Positions 14,201 through 23,500 of a DNA stretch of 29,280 nt are shown here, in pieces. The stretch's first letter is position 1. The number at the start of each line of letters is the position of its first letter. The notes beneath the pieces were generated by a model. That model made no database searches and had not been told where the DNA came from. It was given only the letters and a program-made list of their open reading frames with translations. The stretch lies in contig CALIAD010000167.1 in NCBI GenBank assembly GCA_938041635.1, positions 1 through 29,280 of the forward strand, given 5' to 3'. Made by a program: the position numbers and the translations under genes. The stretch is from an uncultured Atopobium sp. Its GTDB lineage: Bacteria; Actinomycetota; Coriobacteriia; Coriobacteriales; Atopobiaceae.

Positions 14201-14810
14201 CGAGGACATGCGTGAGGAGTTTGTTCCACAGCTCAACGAGCGTGGTAAGACTACCCTCTACGATGGTCGTACCGGCGAGGCATTCAAGAGCCCAATTACC
14301 GTTGGTGTTTCTTACATTCTGAAGCTCGGCCACATGGTTGACGATAAGATCCACGCACGTTCAACTGGTCCTTACTCTCTTGTTACCCAGCAGCCTCTGG
14401 GTGGTAAGGCACAGTTCGGCGGTCAGCGCTTTGGTGAGATGGAGGTTTGGGCACTGTATGCATACGGTGCTGCTAACGTCCTCCAGGAGATCCTCACCGT
14501 TAAGTCTGACGATACCAACGGCCGTGTTAAGACCTATGAGTCCATTGTTAAGGGCGAGAACATTCCTACTGCAGGAATTCCTGAGTCCTTCAAGGTTCTG
14601 GTCAAAGAGATTCGCTCCCTGGCACTTGACATTGAGCCAATCTCCTATCGTAAGCGTGCAAATACCGCAAAGGTCACAGATCCTGAGGAGAAGAACGCTG
14701 TTGAGATCCTCAACGACCTTGGCTTCACTGAGGTAACCGCTTCCGACCTGTCCCAAGACGCTGAGGGTGCATCCGCACTTGTAGGCGACGCGACCACCGA
14801 TAAGGAGTAG
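11295..14810 (+). CDS. rpoB: DNA-directed RNA polymerase subunit beta
   Basis: Forms one half of the RNA polymerase active cleft. The 1171-aa protein shows conserved regions in order: NLISVQKESFERFM near the start, MTERGTFIINGSERVVVSQLVRSPGVYF, the rifampicin cluster (FFGSSQLSQFMDQ at about 381-393, then THKRRLSALGPGG), MCPIETPEGPNIGLI, and the C-terminal KLGHMVDDKIHARSTGPYS and QPLGGKAQFGGQRFGEMEVWAL. The Asp, His and Ser usually changed in rifampicin resistance (D392, H402, S407 here) are wild type. The start is taken as GTG at 11295: AAGGAGG (11280-11286) is eight bases before it, and the open frame to 11250 has no ribosome site. rpoC begins six bases after its stop. Confidence 0.98.
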   Translation: MSTAKKTSLTTPQAHTGRRTFSKIPAAMELPNLISVQKESFERFMGEGLAESFAEFSPIENSAGTMQVTFGDHQFGDPANSMAECRAKDISYQAPLFVDVRFVNKETGEMKEQLVFMGDFPLMTERGTFIINGSERVVVSQLVRSPGVYFSSEMDNGVLVHKSQFIPARGAWLEFEVDKRGHLVVSIDRKRRQSATVFLRALGIAVTDDEILSLLGDSDVVRNTLERDVATTREDALIEIYRRQRPGEPPTVDSARSLLDGLFFNEQRYDLARVGRYKINKKLEEEIPADVRVLTKEDIVAALQYLLAVHAGDESKHLDDIDHFGNRRVRTVGELVQNQFRIGMSRMERVVRERMASQDADDITPQSLINIRPIVAAIKEFFGSSQLSQFMDQANPLAGLTHKRRLSALGPGGLAGHKSGSSRRTNVPTAVRDVHNSHYSRMCPIETPEGPNIGLIGSLALYAHVNEYGFIEAPYRKVTGGVVSDDIVWMTADEEENHIIAPANTPIDPKSKKFVEVDADGKIVDADRVIARTRDFDGSFGAPAQVPVEDVDYMDVSPRQLLSVAANLIPFLEHDDAKRTLMGANMQRQAVPLIQSHAPFVGTGMEGRAAQDSGELICAEFAGEVTEVDAAHIVIYSDEHGSQRYDLPKYERSNQSTCINHRPIVTVGQQVEKGQPIADGPSVDHSELALGANLTVAYMPWEGYNYEDGIIVSERVVQEDLLTSVNISRHEIDARDTKLGAEEITREIPNLGEDMLANLDDDGIIRIGAEVGPGDILVGKVTPKGETALTAEERLLRAIFGAKAHDVRDTSLKMPHGSYGRVVDVVRFSREAGDDLPPGVNDLVRVFVAQRRKIQQGDKIAGRHGNKGVICKVLPVEDMPYMADGTPVDVILDPLGVPSRMNVGQLLECHLGWGAAHGWDDDDADSKRYVEGPIPVATPLFDGATDESVAEIVRRTNINMINKALKEYGEDMREEFVPQLNERGKTTLYDGRTGEAFKSPITVGVSYILKLGHMVDDKIHARSTGPYSLVTQQPLGGKAQFGGQRFGEMEVWALYAYGAANVLQEILTVKSDDTNGRVKTYESIVKGENIPTAGIPESFKVLVKEIRSLALDIEPISYRKRANTAKVTDPEEKNAVEILNDLGFTEVTASDLSQDAEGASALVGDATTDKE

Positions 14811-14815
14811 CGACT

Positions 14816-17800
14816 GTGGCAGATTTCGATTCCACTGAATTTGACGCTATTAAAATTTCTCTAGCGTCTGCTGATGATATCCGCGGTTGGTCCTATGGCG
14901 AGGTAAAGAAGCCTGAGACCATCAACTACCGTACCCTTAAGCCAGAAAAGGACGGCCTTTTCTGCGAGAAGATCTTTGGACCTGTAAGGGACTGGGAGTG
15001 CGCCTGCGGTAAGTACAAAGGCATTCGCTTCAAGGGCATTACCTGCGAGCGCTGCGGTGTTGAAGTTACCACCGCAAAGGTTCGTCGTGACCGCATGGGC
15101 CACATCGAGCTTGCTGCTCCTGTAAGCCACATCTGGTACTTCAAGAGCCCAACCAGCTTCCCTCTGGCACGTCTTCTTGACATCAAGAGCAAGGACCTCG
15201 AGAAAGTCCTCTACTTTGCATCTTACGTAATCACTAGTGTTGACACTGAGGCACGTGAGGCTGACGTAGACGATCTTCGTGAGGAGCTTGCAGCAGATAT
15301 CGAAGAGCTCGACGCAGAGCGCGACGATCAGATCGCACGCCTTCGCGAGCAGGGCCAGCCACAGGATGACGAGTTTGGCGATTTTGAGCCTCTTTCTGAG
15401 GACGAGATTCGTGCAGGCGTCGCTGATCTTGAGGAAGAGTACGAGGAAGAGAAGACGCTTCGTCGTGAGGCTTTTGAGAAGTTCATGCAGCTTGAGACCA
15501 GAGAGCTCATCTCCGATGAGGGTCTGTTCTCTGAGCTTAAGCGCTACTATGGCATCTACTTCAAGGGTGGCATGGGTGCTGAGGCAGTCCGCGACCTTCT
15601 TTCCAACATTGACCTTGAGAAAGAGGCCAAGGAGCTCCGCGCTATTATCGCCAATGAGGATGCTCAGAAGCAGAAGCGCGAGAAGGCCATTAAGCGCCTT
15701 GAGATTGTTGATGCTTTCCTTAAGGGTGGCAACGATCCAGCTAACATGATTCTTGACGTTGTACCAGTTATTCCACCTGATCTTCGTCCTATGGTTCAGC
15801 TTGATGGTGGCCGTTTTGCAGCTTCCGACTTAAACGATTTGTATCGTCGTGTTATTAACCGTAACAATCGTCTTAAGCGCCTGCTTGACCTTGACGCACC
15901 TTCTATCATTGTTAATAACGAGAAGCGCATGCTTCAGGAGTCCGTTGACGCTCTGTTTGACAACGGTCGCCGTGGTCGTCCTGTTACCGGCCGTGGTGGA
16001 CGTCCTCTGAAGTCTCTTGCTGAGGCCCTTAAGGGTAAGCAGGGTCGCTTCCGTCAGAACCTTCTGGGTAAGCGTGTTGACTACTCTGGCCGTTCCGTCA
16101 TTGTTGTTGACCCACACCTGAAGTTGCACCAGTGCGGTCTTCCATCCGCTATGGCACTTGAGCTCTTCAAGCCATTTGTCATGCGTCGTTTGGTTGAGCT
16201 CCGCAAGGTTGAAAACATTAAGGGCGCAAAGCGCGCTATTGACCGTGGTACTCCAGTTGTTTGGGACGTTCTGGATGAGGTCATTCAGGACCGCCTCGTT
16301 CTTCTCAACCGCGCACCTACCCTTCACCGTCTGTCCATTCAGGCATTTGAGCCAGTCCTTATCGAGGGTAAGGCAATCCACCTGCACCCACTGGTCTGCG
16401 CACCATTCAACGCAGACTTCGACGGCGACCAGATGTCTGTCCACGTGCCACTTTCTACTCAGGCACAGACAGAGGCTCGCATTCTGATGCTCTCCAGCAA
16501 CAACCTTAGAAGCCCTGCTTCTGGTAAGGTTCTGACCGTTCCTTCTCAGGATATGGTCTTTGGTGTCTACTACCTCACTTCCGAGAAGATCGGTGAAGAC
16601 GCTAAGACTCTTACCTTTGCAAGCTTTGAGGATGCTCTTCTGGCTATTGAGGCCAACCGTGACCTTGATATCCAGGCAAAGGTTGTTGTCCGCGTAAGCT
16701 CCAAGGATGCAAACGTTGCTGATAGCGATCGTGCTATCTTCCGCGTTATGACCGGCCGCGGTCAGTATGAGGACCTGGACGTTACTGAGGGTACTAAGCG
16801 TTTTGAGACCACTGTTGGTCGCATTATCTTCAACCGTCAGTGCCTGCCAGAGGATTACCCATACATCAACTACAAGATGGTTAAGTCCGACATTGGTGTT
16901 CTGGTCAACGATTGCTGCGACCGTTACCCAATGGCTGATGTTGAGCCAATTCTGGACAATATCAAGAAGACTGGTTTCCACTACGCAACTCTTGCTGGTC
17001 TGACCGTTTCTGTTTGGGACGCTGTTATTCCTCCACACAAGCCACAGCTGCTTCAGGAGGCACAGGATCGCGTTGACCAGATCAACGAGTACTACGAGGA
17101 CGGCTTCCTTTCCGAGCGAGAGCGTCACGTTGAGGTTGTTAACGCATGGACCGAGTGCACCGATCTTCTCGGCTCTGAGATGCTTGCAGGCTTTGCAGAG
17201 AACAACCCAATTTACATGATGGCTGACTCTGGAGCTCGTGGTTCTAAGACACAGCTTCGCCAGCTTGCTGGTATGCGAGGCCTGATGGCGGATATGTCCG
17301 GTGAAACCATCGACCTTCCAATTAAGGCAAACTTCCGCGAGGGTCTTGAGCCTCTTGAGTACTTCATTTCTACCTACGGCGCTCGTAAGGGCCTGGTAGA
17401 TACCGCATCCCACACCTCCGACTCTGGTTACCTGACTCGTCGTCTTGTCGACGTTGCGCAGGACGTCATTGTTCGCGAGGAGGACTGCGGCACTGATGAG
17501 GCAGTTACCTATCCTCTGATTAAGCCTGGTCAGACTTCTGTTGATACTGATCTGATTGGCCGCTGCACCCTTGAGGATGTCTGCGATCCAAACACTGGCG
17601 AGGTTCTTATCCCTGCTGGTGGCTATGTTGAGTCCAAGCAGGATCTTGAGCGTCTTGTTGAGCACGGCCTTGCTAAGGTTCAGCTCCGCGCGCTTCTGAC
17701 CTGTAAGTCTAAGTACGGCGTCTGCCAGAAGTGCTACGGTTGGGATCTTTCCACCCGTCGTCCTGTCAACATTGGTACTGCAGTTGGTATTATCGCAGCT

Positions 17801-19246
17801 CAGTCCATTGGTGAGCCTGGTACTCAGTTGACCATGCGTACCATTCACTCCGGTGGTGTTGCAGGCGCAGACGATATTACGCAGGGTCTTCCTACCGTTG
17901 CTCGTATGTTCGACGTCGTCGGCAACGTCAACGAGAAGATTCTTGGTCGCGAGGCTGACCTGGCTCCTGTTTCTGGTGTTCTTCACATTACCCCAGAGAC
18001 TACCGAGTACCTGCTGCGTATTGTTGATGCAGACGATGCTTCCCGTGTCATCGAGGAGTGGCGTGTACCTGCATCCGTCCGCTTCATGCCTGGCATTGAG
18101 GATGGCGTTGTTGTCCGTGCTGGTGACCAGATTACCCGCGGCTTCGTCAACTTCCGTATGCTCCGTCGACTCACTGACATTGAGTCCACTATGCACACCT
18201 TCGTTGAGTCCGTTAAGGACGTCTATACCTCCCAGGGTGTAGAACTCAACGATAAGCACATCGAGGTTATCGCACGTCAGATGCTTCGTCGTGTTCAGGT
18301 TACCAACCCAGGTGACTCTTCGTACCTGCTTGGTCAGTACGTGGACCGCTACGTCTTTGCAGAGACTGTCCAGAACATTGCTCTTGCTGGTGGTACTCCA
18401 CCAGAGGCAGAGCCAGCAATCCTCGGTACTCTGAAGGTTGCAAGCTCGATTGATTCTTGGCTCTCCAGCGCATCGTTCATCCGTACTGCAGGCGTTCTTA
18501 CCTCTGCAGCTATCGAGGGCGACGTTGACCACCTGCTTGACCTCAAGTCCAACGTTATTGTTGGTAAGCAGATTCCTGCAGGTACGGGTCTCTCCGCATA
18601 CAACGATGTTGAGCTTACGTACCACGGCACCAAGATTGATGGCCCAACCTCTTCTCTTGCTAAGTCTCTTCCAGACTGGGCACCAGCAGAGCTTAAGGAC
18701 ATCGAGGAGCAGCTTCCTAAGCAGCTTGACTGGGTCAACGAGGATTACAACGGTGGCGTTTACTCCAAGAATGGCCGCACGCTTTCAAGCGAGGACGCAA
18801 AGCTGTACCTCTTCGACGATCTTGGCGTGTCACAGCGTTGGACCAACAAGTTCAGCGAGGTTGGCATTGAGACCGTAGGCGATCTTATCGGTAAGACTGA
18901 GGAAGACCTGCTCCGCATCGATGGTATTGGTGCAAAGGCAATCGAGGAGCTCCGCGATGGCCTTGAGGCTCGTAACCTCCTGTATATCCTTGAGCCAGAA
19001 GAGGATGAGGCAGATTCTGAGGATCTTTCTCAGCTGCTCAACATGGTCTTCTCGCCAGAAGGCGATGGCGGCTTGATGCTGGGCTCTGCAGCTCCATCCA
19101 CTCACTCTGATTACACCGAGACACTCATCGGTTCTTCTTCCGACGAGGTTAGCCTTGATGTAATCAACGAGGACCTTGGTTCTCTGGATGACCTTCTCAA
19201 TCAGGTTGTCCGCATGGACGCTGAGGCAGACGGTGAAGACGAGTAA
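14816..19246 (+). CDS. rpoC: DNA-directed RNA polymerase subunit beta' with alpha-CTD-like C-terminal extension
   Basis: Catalytic subunit, 1476 aa, GTG start with AAGGAG (14802-14807) before it. Visible landmarks: zinc site 1 (C62, C64, C77, C80), an acidic coiled-coil insert around 139-230 also known in other actinomycetes, the metal-binding loop NADFDGD (532-538), and zinc site 2 (C891, C963, C970, C973). The normal core ends near GTGLSAY (1256-1262). About 214 further residues follow. Within them, 1334-1389 aligns without gaps to the RNA polymerase alpha C-terminal domain (DDLGVSQRWTN, then GDLIGKTEEDLL and GIGAKAIEEL), keeping the equivalents of E. coli alpha R265, N268, G296, K298 and E302. 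An acidic tail closes the protein. The alignment is against a remembered E. coli sequence. The core assignment is certain; the role of the extension is inferred. Confidence 0.98.
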   Translation: MADFDSTEFDAIKISLASADDIRGWSYGEVKKPETINYRTLKPEKDGLFCEKIFGPVRDWECACGKYKGIRFKGITCERCGVEVTTAKVRRDRMGHIELAAPVSHIWYFKSPTSFPLARLLDIKSKDLEKVLYFASYVITSVDTEAREADVDDLREELAADIEELDAERDDQIARLREQGQPQDDEFGDFEPLSEDEIRAGVADLEEEYEEEKTLRREAFEKFMQLETRELISDEGLFSELKRYYGIYFKGGMGAEAVRDLLSNIDLEKEAKELRAIIANEDAQKQKREKAIKRLEIVDAFLKGGNDPANMILDVVPVIPPDLRPMVQLDGGRFAASDLNDLYRRVINRNNRLKRLLDLDAPSIIVNNEKRMLQESVDALFDNGRRGRPVTGRGGRPLKSLAEALKGKQGRFRQNLLGKRVDYSGRSVIVVDPHLKLHQCGLPSAMALELFKPFVMRRLVELRKVENIKGAKRAIDRGTPVVWDVLDEVIQDRLVLLNRAPTLHRLSIQAFEPVLIEGKAIHLHPLVCAPFNADFDGDQMSVHVPLSTQAQTEARILMLSSNNLRSPASGKVLTVPSQDMVFGVYYLTSEKIGEDAKTLTFASFEDALLAIEANRDLDIQAKVVVRVSSKDANVADSDRAIFRVMTGRGQYEDLDVTEGTKRFETTVGRIIFNRQCLPEDYPYINYKMVKSDIGVLVNDCCDRYPMADVEPILDNIKKTGFHYATLAGLTVSVWDAVIPPHKPQLLQEAQDRVDQINEYYEDGFLSERERHVEVVNAWTECTDLLGSEMLAGFAENNPIYMMADSGARGSKTQLRQLAGMRGLMADMSGETIDLPIKANFREGLEPLEYFISTYGARKGLVDTASHTSDSGYLTRRLVDVAQDVIVREEDCGTDEAVTYPLIKPGQTSVDTDLIGRCTLEDVCDPNTGEVLIPAGGYVESKQDLERLVEHGLAKVQLRALLTCKSKYGVCQKCYGWDLSTRRPVNIGTAVGIIAAQSIGEPGTQLTMRTIHSGGVAGADDITQGLPTVARMFDVVGNVNEKILGREADLAPVSGVLHITPETTEYLLRIVDADDASRVIEEWRVPASVRFMPGIEDGVVVRAGDQITRGFVNFRMLRRLTDIESTMHTFVESVKDVYTSQGVELNDKHIEVIARQMLRRVQVTNPGDSSYLLGQYVDRYVFAETVQNIALAGGTPPEAEPAILGTLKVASSIDSWLSSASFIRTAGVLTSAAIEGDVDHLLDLKSNVIVGKQIPAGTGLSAYNDVELTYHGTKIDGPTSSLAKSLPDWAPAELKDIEEQLPKQLDWVNEDYNGGVYSKNGRTLSSEDAKLYLFDDLGVSQRWTNKFSEVGIETVGDLIGKTEEDLLRIDGIGAKAIEELRDGLEARNLLYILEPEEDEADSEDLSQLLNMVFSPEGDGGLMLGSAAPSTHSDYTETLIGSSSDEVSLDVINEDLGSLDDLLNQVVRMDAEADGEDE

Positions 19247-19297
19247 GTAATCTCGCCTGATACATCAAACTTTTTCGGAGATTGACTCCGATACAGA

Positions 19298-19331
19298 AGA
19301 GGACTTCAGCCGTTAGCTGGAGTCCTCTTTT
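19298..19331 (+). terminator. Rho-independent terminator after rpoC
   Basis: AGAGGACT-T-CAGC, loop CGTTA, GCTG-G-AGTCCTCT form a long stem with one T/G position, followed by TTTTA. Confidence 0.92.
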
Positions 19332-19350
19332 AGTTGCGCTTACAGAAGCG

Positions 19351-19366
19351 AGTATCGGTATATACT
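19351..19366 (+). promoter_or_regulatory. Candidate promoter/operator of the metal-sensor operon
   Basis: AGTAT (19351-19355) and ATACT (19362-19366) form an inverted repeat that includes the palindrome GTATATAC (19358-19365) and a -10-like TATACT. A weak TTGCGC (19334-19339) lies upstream. An ArsR-type repressor would be expected to bind over such a -10; this is inferred. Confidence 0.4.
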
Positions 19367-19430
19367 AATCTTTTATGAATTACGTTTGGTAAGTCATGAA
19401 CTTTGCGACTCTCAAAAGATAGGAATAGCA

Positions 19431-19814
19431 ATGGATAGTCATTCCCACGATTCTGAACAGTGCGAGCACACTCATTCTACGTGCGATTATGTTTCTGATC
19501 AGAAGCTGAACGAATACCTGGTAAACGACGACATCATCTATGATGCAACTCAGATTTTTGATGCACTGTCTGATTTCACGCGATTCCAGATTTTGGGTGC
19601 CCTGGTAAATGGCGAGAAAAGCGTCACAGAGCTGCAGGAAATGCTTTCTGTTTCACAGTCAGCAACCTCTCATCAGTTGCGTCTTTTGCGAGACCGTGGT
19701 CTTGTCAATGCAAAAAGAGATGGCAGAAAGGTCATCTATTCACTTGCAGATGAGCATGTCACAACGCTGATTCGTGTTGGCCTTGCACATGCCGCACACC
19801 TGTTGGGTCACTAA
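19431..19814 (+). CDS. ArsR/SmtB-family metal-sensing repressor with alpha-5 site
   Basis: A 127-aa winged-helix dimeric repressor. The N-terminus is rich in His, Asp and Cys (MDSHSHDSEQCEHTHSTCDY), a likely extra metal-binding arm. The DNA-recognition helix region reads SVTELQEMLSVSQSATSHQLRLLRDRGLV, followed by the wing KRDGRKVIYSL. The last helix contains D-x-H-x10-H-x2-H (DEH...HAAH), the exact alpha-5 signature of zinc, cobalt or nickel sensors such as CzrA, SmtB and NmtR; the arsenic-type CxC motif in the recognition helix is absent. The ATG at 19431 follows a GATAGGAA ribosome site. hypB begins 29 bases downstream and hypA closes the cluster, so nickel is the most likely signal, though zinc is possible. 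Confidence 0.9.
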   Translation: MDSHSHDSEQCEHTHSTCDYVSDQKLNEYLVNDDIIYDATQIFDALSDFTRFQILGALVNGEKSVTELQEMLSVSQSATSHQLRLLRDRGLVNAKRDGRKVIYSLADEHVTTLIRVGLAHAAHLLGH

Positions 19815-19843
19815 CGTACGCATCGGAACTGTGGAGAGAACTT

Positions 19844-20518
19844 ATGGGTGAGTATCGCGTCATTGAAGTTAAGCAGAGTGTTTTTGCAGCTAACGAGAAA
19901 AGCGCAGATCAGCTAAGGGAAGAAATGAAGAAAAAGGGAACCCTGCTGGTAAACCTTATGTCTTCTCCAGGTTCTGGTAAAACTACTACCCTTAAAAAGA
20001 CTATTGCCGCTCTGAATGGCAAGCTTTCACTTGCAGTTATGGAAGCTGATATTGATTCAGATGTTGATGCTGCTGCTATTTCCGAAACAGGGGTAAAAGC
20101 CATTCAGCTGCATACGGGTGGCATGTGTCACCTTGATGCGCATATGTGCGCTCAGGGTCTTGAAGGTCTCAACGCAGGAGATGTAGACCTTATCTTTTTA
20201 GAGAACGTTGGAAACTTGGTATGTCCGGCAGAGTTTGACACCGGCGCTGGCGTAAATGTCACCATTCTTTCAGTTCCCGAAGGCGACGATAAGCCGCTGA
20301 AGTACCCACTGATGTACCAGGTCTGTGATGTGGTGCTTGTTAACAAAATAGACGTAGCACCTTATTTTGACTTTGATCTAGAGAAACTCAAGAAAAATGT
20401 AGCCCTCAGAAATCCAAAGGCACTTGTTATTCCTTTCTCTGCCAAAACTGGGGAAGGATTAGATGCTTGGACTGAATGGCTTTCTCGCAAAGTTGCAGAG
20501 TGGAAAAGCAGTCAGTAA
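19844..20518 (+). CDS. hypB: Nickel-insertion GTPase HypB
   Basis: GTP-dependent nickel chaperone for [NiFe]-hydrogenase assembly. Its 224 aa include the P-loop SPGSGKTTT (about 41-49), the EADIDSDVDA switch segment, the metal-site residues C95-H96 (GGMCHLDA) and C127 (NLVCPAEFDTG) at the dimer interface, and the NKID base-recognition motif (167-170). It lacks the His-rich or CxxCxC N-terminal extensions seen in some HypB proteins; a His-rich arm is instead present on the neighbouring regulator. GGAGAG stands before the ATG. No hydrogenase or urease structural gene is in the window, so its target cannot be deduced here. Confidence 0.95.
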   Translation: MGEYRVIEVKQSVFAANEKSADQLREEMKKKGTLLVNLMSSPGSGKTTTLKKTIAALNGKLSLAVMEADIDSDVDAAAISETGVKAIQLHTGGMCHLDAHMCAQGLEGLNAGDVDLIFLENVGNLVCPAEFDTGAGVNVTILSVPEGDDKPLKYPLMYQVCDVVLVNKIDVAPYFDFDLEKLKKNVALRNPKALVIPFSAKTGEGLDAWTEWLSRKVAEWKSSQ

Positions 20519-20565
20519 CTCATGATGAGCGCTTAAAGAATGTCTTATGCCTGATAGGAGAGGTC

Positions 20566-23500
20566 ATGGCAGAGGAAGTACCAGCACGTAAGACCCCAAA
20601 ACATGGAAATGCCATGCGCGGCAGTCTTACTGATGAAGAAATTGCACGCAGAAATGTATTGCCAACTACTAACCCTGCAGGCGGTCCTATTCGTATACTC
20701 GCTCAAAATCACATTACAGAAAATGACGAGGTAGTTCATTACAAAACTGTAGATCCAAATGAGCCTGGACCAGCTTCTTCTGAGCAATTTAAGCCTCTTG
20801 TAAGAGATGAAGTTCAAAAAATTACCAGCCGCCTTGGTCACAAAATTGTAAAAGATGACCCAGAATATTGGGGAATTGCAGCAATTATGACTGAGGAAGA
20901 GGCTGCGGTAACCAAACACATGAAGGTGCGCCAGCCAGCTACTTTAGAGGAGCTTTGCAAGCGAACCGGCAAAACTGCAGAAGAGCTTCAACCCATCCTA
21001 GACGTCCTGTCTGTAAAGGGCATGATAGAGTACAACTGGGAAAACAAGAGCAAGCAAAAGCAGTATGTCCTTCCCATGTTTGTTCCCGGCTCAGCAGAAT
21101 TCACCGTGATGAACGAGAGCCAACTAGAAGAACACCCCGAGATGGCTTCTTTGTTTGAGCGCATGACGTATCTACCGCTCAAAAATGTCACGAAGCTGGT
21201 TCCTGAAGGTGGCGCGGGTGTTGGAATGCACGTCATTCCTGTTGAGCGCTCTATTGAGCAGGTCAATCACACCGTTACCGTTGAGCATATCTCGCATTGG
21301 CTGAAGAAATACGATAGATATGCTGCAACTCCCTGTTCTTGTCGCCTTGCCGAGCGTGTTCGTGGCGACGGCTGTGCTGACGATCCAGAAGATTGGTGCC
21401 TTGCCATTGGAGATATGGCTGATTACTGCGTAGAAACAGGAAAAGGCCACTACATCACCTACGACGAGGTTATCGATATCTGTACAAAGGCCGAGAAAAA
21501 CGGTTTTGTTCATCAGATTACTAACATTGACGGTGAAGATAAGATCTTTGCTATTTGTAACTGCAACGTAAATGTTTGCTATGCACTCAGAACTTCTCAG
21601 CTGTTTAATACACCTAATTTGTCTCGCTCTGCTTTTGTAGCTCATGTTGATGAAGAAAAATGCGTTGCTTGCGGTGGCTGTGTAGAAGTTTGCCCAGCTG
21701 GAGCCCCTCAATTAGGCCAGAAGCTTCCTACTAGGACCGGCAAAATTTCCTATCCAACACAGGATCTTCCCGATGATAAGTTCTGGGGAGAGTCTGATTG
21801 GGATTGGAATTATAAGAACAACAACCGTATTGAGTGTCACGATACCGGTACTGCTCCTTGTAAAGTTGCTTGTCCCGCACATATTTCTGTTCAGGGTTAT
21901 CTGCGTATGGCAGCTGAAGGCCGCTATCGAGATGCGCTTGAGCTGATCAAAAAAGAAAATCCATTCCCAGCTGTTTGTGGCCGCGTGTGCAATAAACGTT
22001 GTGAAGCAGCGTGTACACGAGGAACTATTGACCAGGCAGTAGCCATTGATGACGTTAAGAAATTCATTGCTCAAAAAGATCTAGAGGCAGAACATCGCTT
22101 TATTCCAGAGCCAGTTATCCCGTCAAATAGAGGCCGATTCAACCAAAAAATTGCCATTATTGGTGCAGGTCCAGCTGGTCTGTCTTGTGCATATTACCTG
22201 GCAGAACGCGGTTACAATCCCGTCGTTTTTGAGAAGAACCTCCTTCCTGGCGGAATGATGGTATATGGCATCCCTTCTTATAAGCTCGAGAAAAACGTTG
22301 TTGCCGCAGAGATTGATGTTCTTAAAGAAATGGGCGTTGAGATTCGCTGTGGTGTTGAGGTAGGAAAAGACATAACCCTAGATGAGCTGCGTGCTCAAGG
22401 CTTTATTGGTTTTTACATTGCCATTGGTTGCCAAGGCGGTAGAAAGGCTAATATTGCTGGAGAAGACGCCGATGGGGTTATTTCTGCTGTTGATTTCTTG
22501 CATTTTGTAACCGAGCATCCTCAACATGAAGTACACGGTAAGACGGTGGTTATTGGCGGCGGTAATGTTGCTATCGATGCAGCTCGAGTCTCTGCTCGTT
22601 GTGGATCAGAGTCAGTCACTATGGTGTGCCTGGAGCAGCCAGAAGAGATGCCTGCACTGCCAGAAGAAATTACAGAAGCGCAGGAAGATGGCGTGTCAAT
22701 CAAAAATGGTTGGGGACCTGCTTTTATTGACACAGATGAGCAAGGACACGTTTGCGGCGTGACGTTTAAACGCTGCACGCGTGTTTTTGACAAGGACAAG
22801 CGTTTCTCTCCTTGTTTTGATGACGAGCAAACAATGTATCTTGAGGCAGATGCTGTGGTCTTGTCTATTGGTCAAACCGTTGAGTGGGGAAGTCTTTTGG
22901 AGGGTCAGGCGGTTGAGCTTACGCGCGGCAATCTTGCGTGTGCTGACTCCCAGACGTATCAGACTGCTCAGCCCGATGTTTTTGTGGGCGGAGATGTGTA
23001 TACGGGTCCTCGCTTTGTTATTGATGCTATTGCCGCAGGTCATGAAGCTGCTATTTCGTTGCATCGTTTTGTGCAAAAAGGCTCTTCTTTGACTATTGGT
23101 CGCAATCAGCGCCATTATGTTGAGCTTGATAAATCAGACGCAGCAGTTGAGTCTTGCGGATATGATCATGCAGGTCGCCAGCGTTCTACCTGTGATACGG
23201 TCAAAAACATTAGACACAACTGGTCAGACCCTAGCCATACCTTTACGCCAGAGCAAATCAGAATCGAGACCGCACGCTGCTTGAAGTGCGGCGCTTCAAT
23301 TGTTGATGCAAATAAGTGTATTGGCTGTGGACTCTGTACAACACGCTGCGAGTTTGATGCAATTCACCTGTTCCGAGACAATCCTCACTGCTCTGATATG
23401 GTTGCCGCAGAGCATAAGGCCGGAAAAATTCTCTCGTATGTTGGAAAACGTGCGGTAAAGATTATTAAAAACCCCGCGAGAAAAACAAAGACTCCTAAGC

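Noticed and set aside
15229..15500. Acidic coiled-coil insert near the beta' N-terminus as a novelty
   Set aside because: A comparable insert is present in mycobacterial and other actinomycete beta' subunits, so it marks the phylum and is not new.
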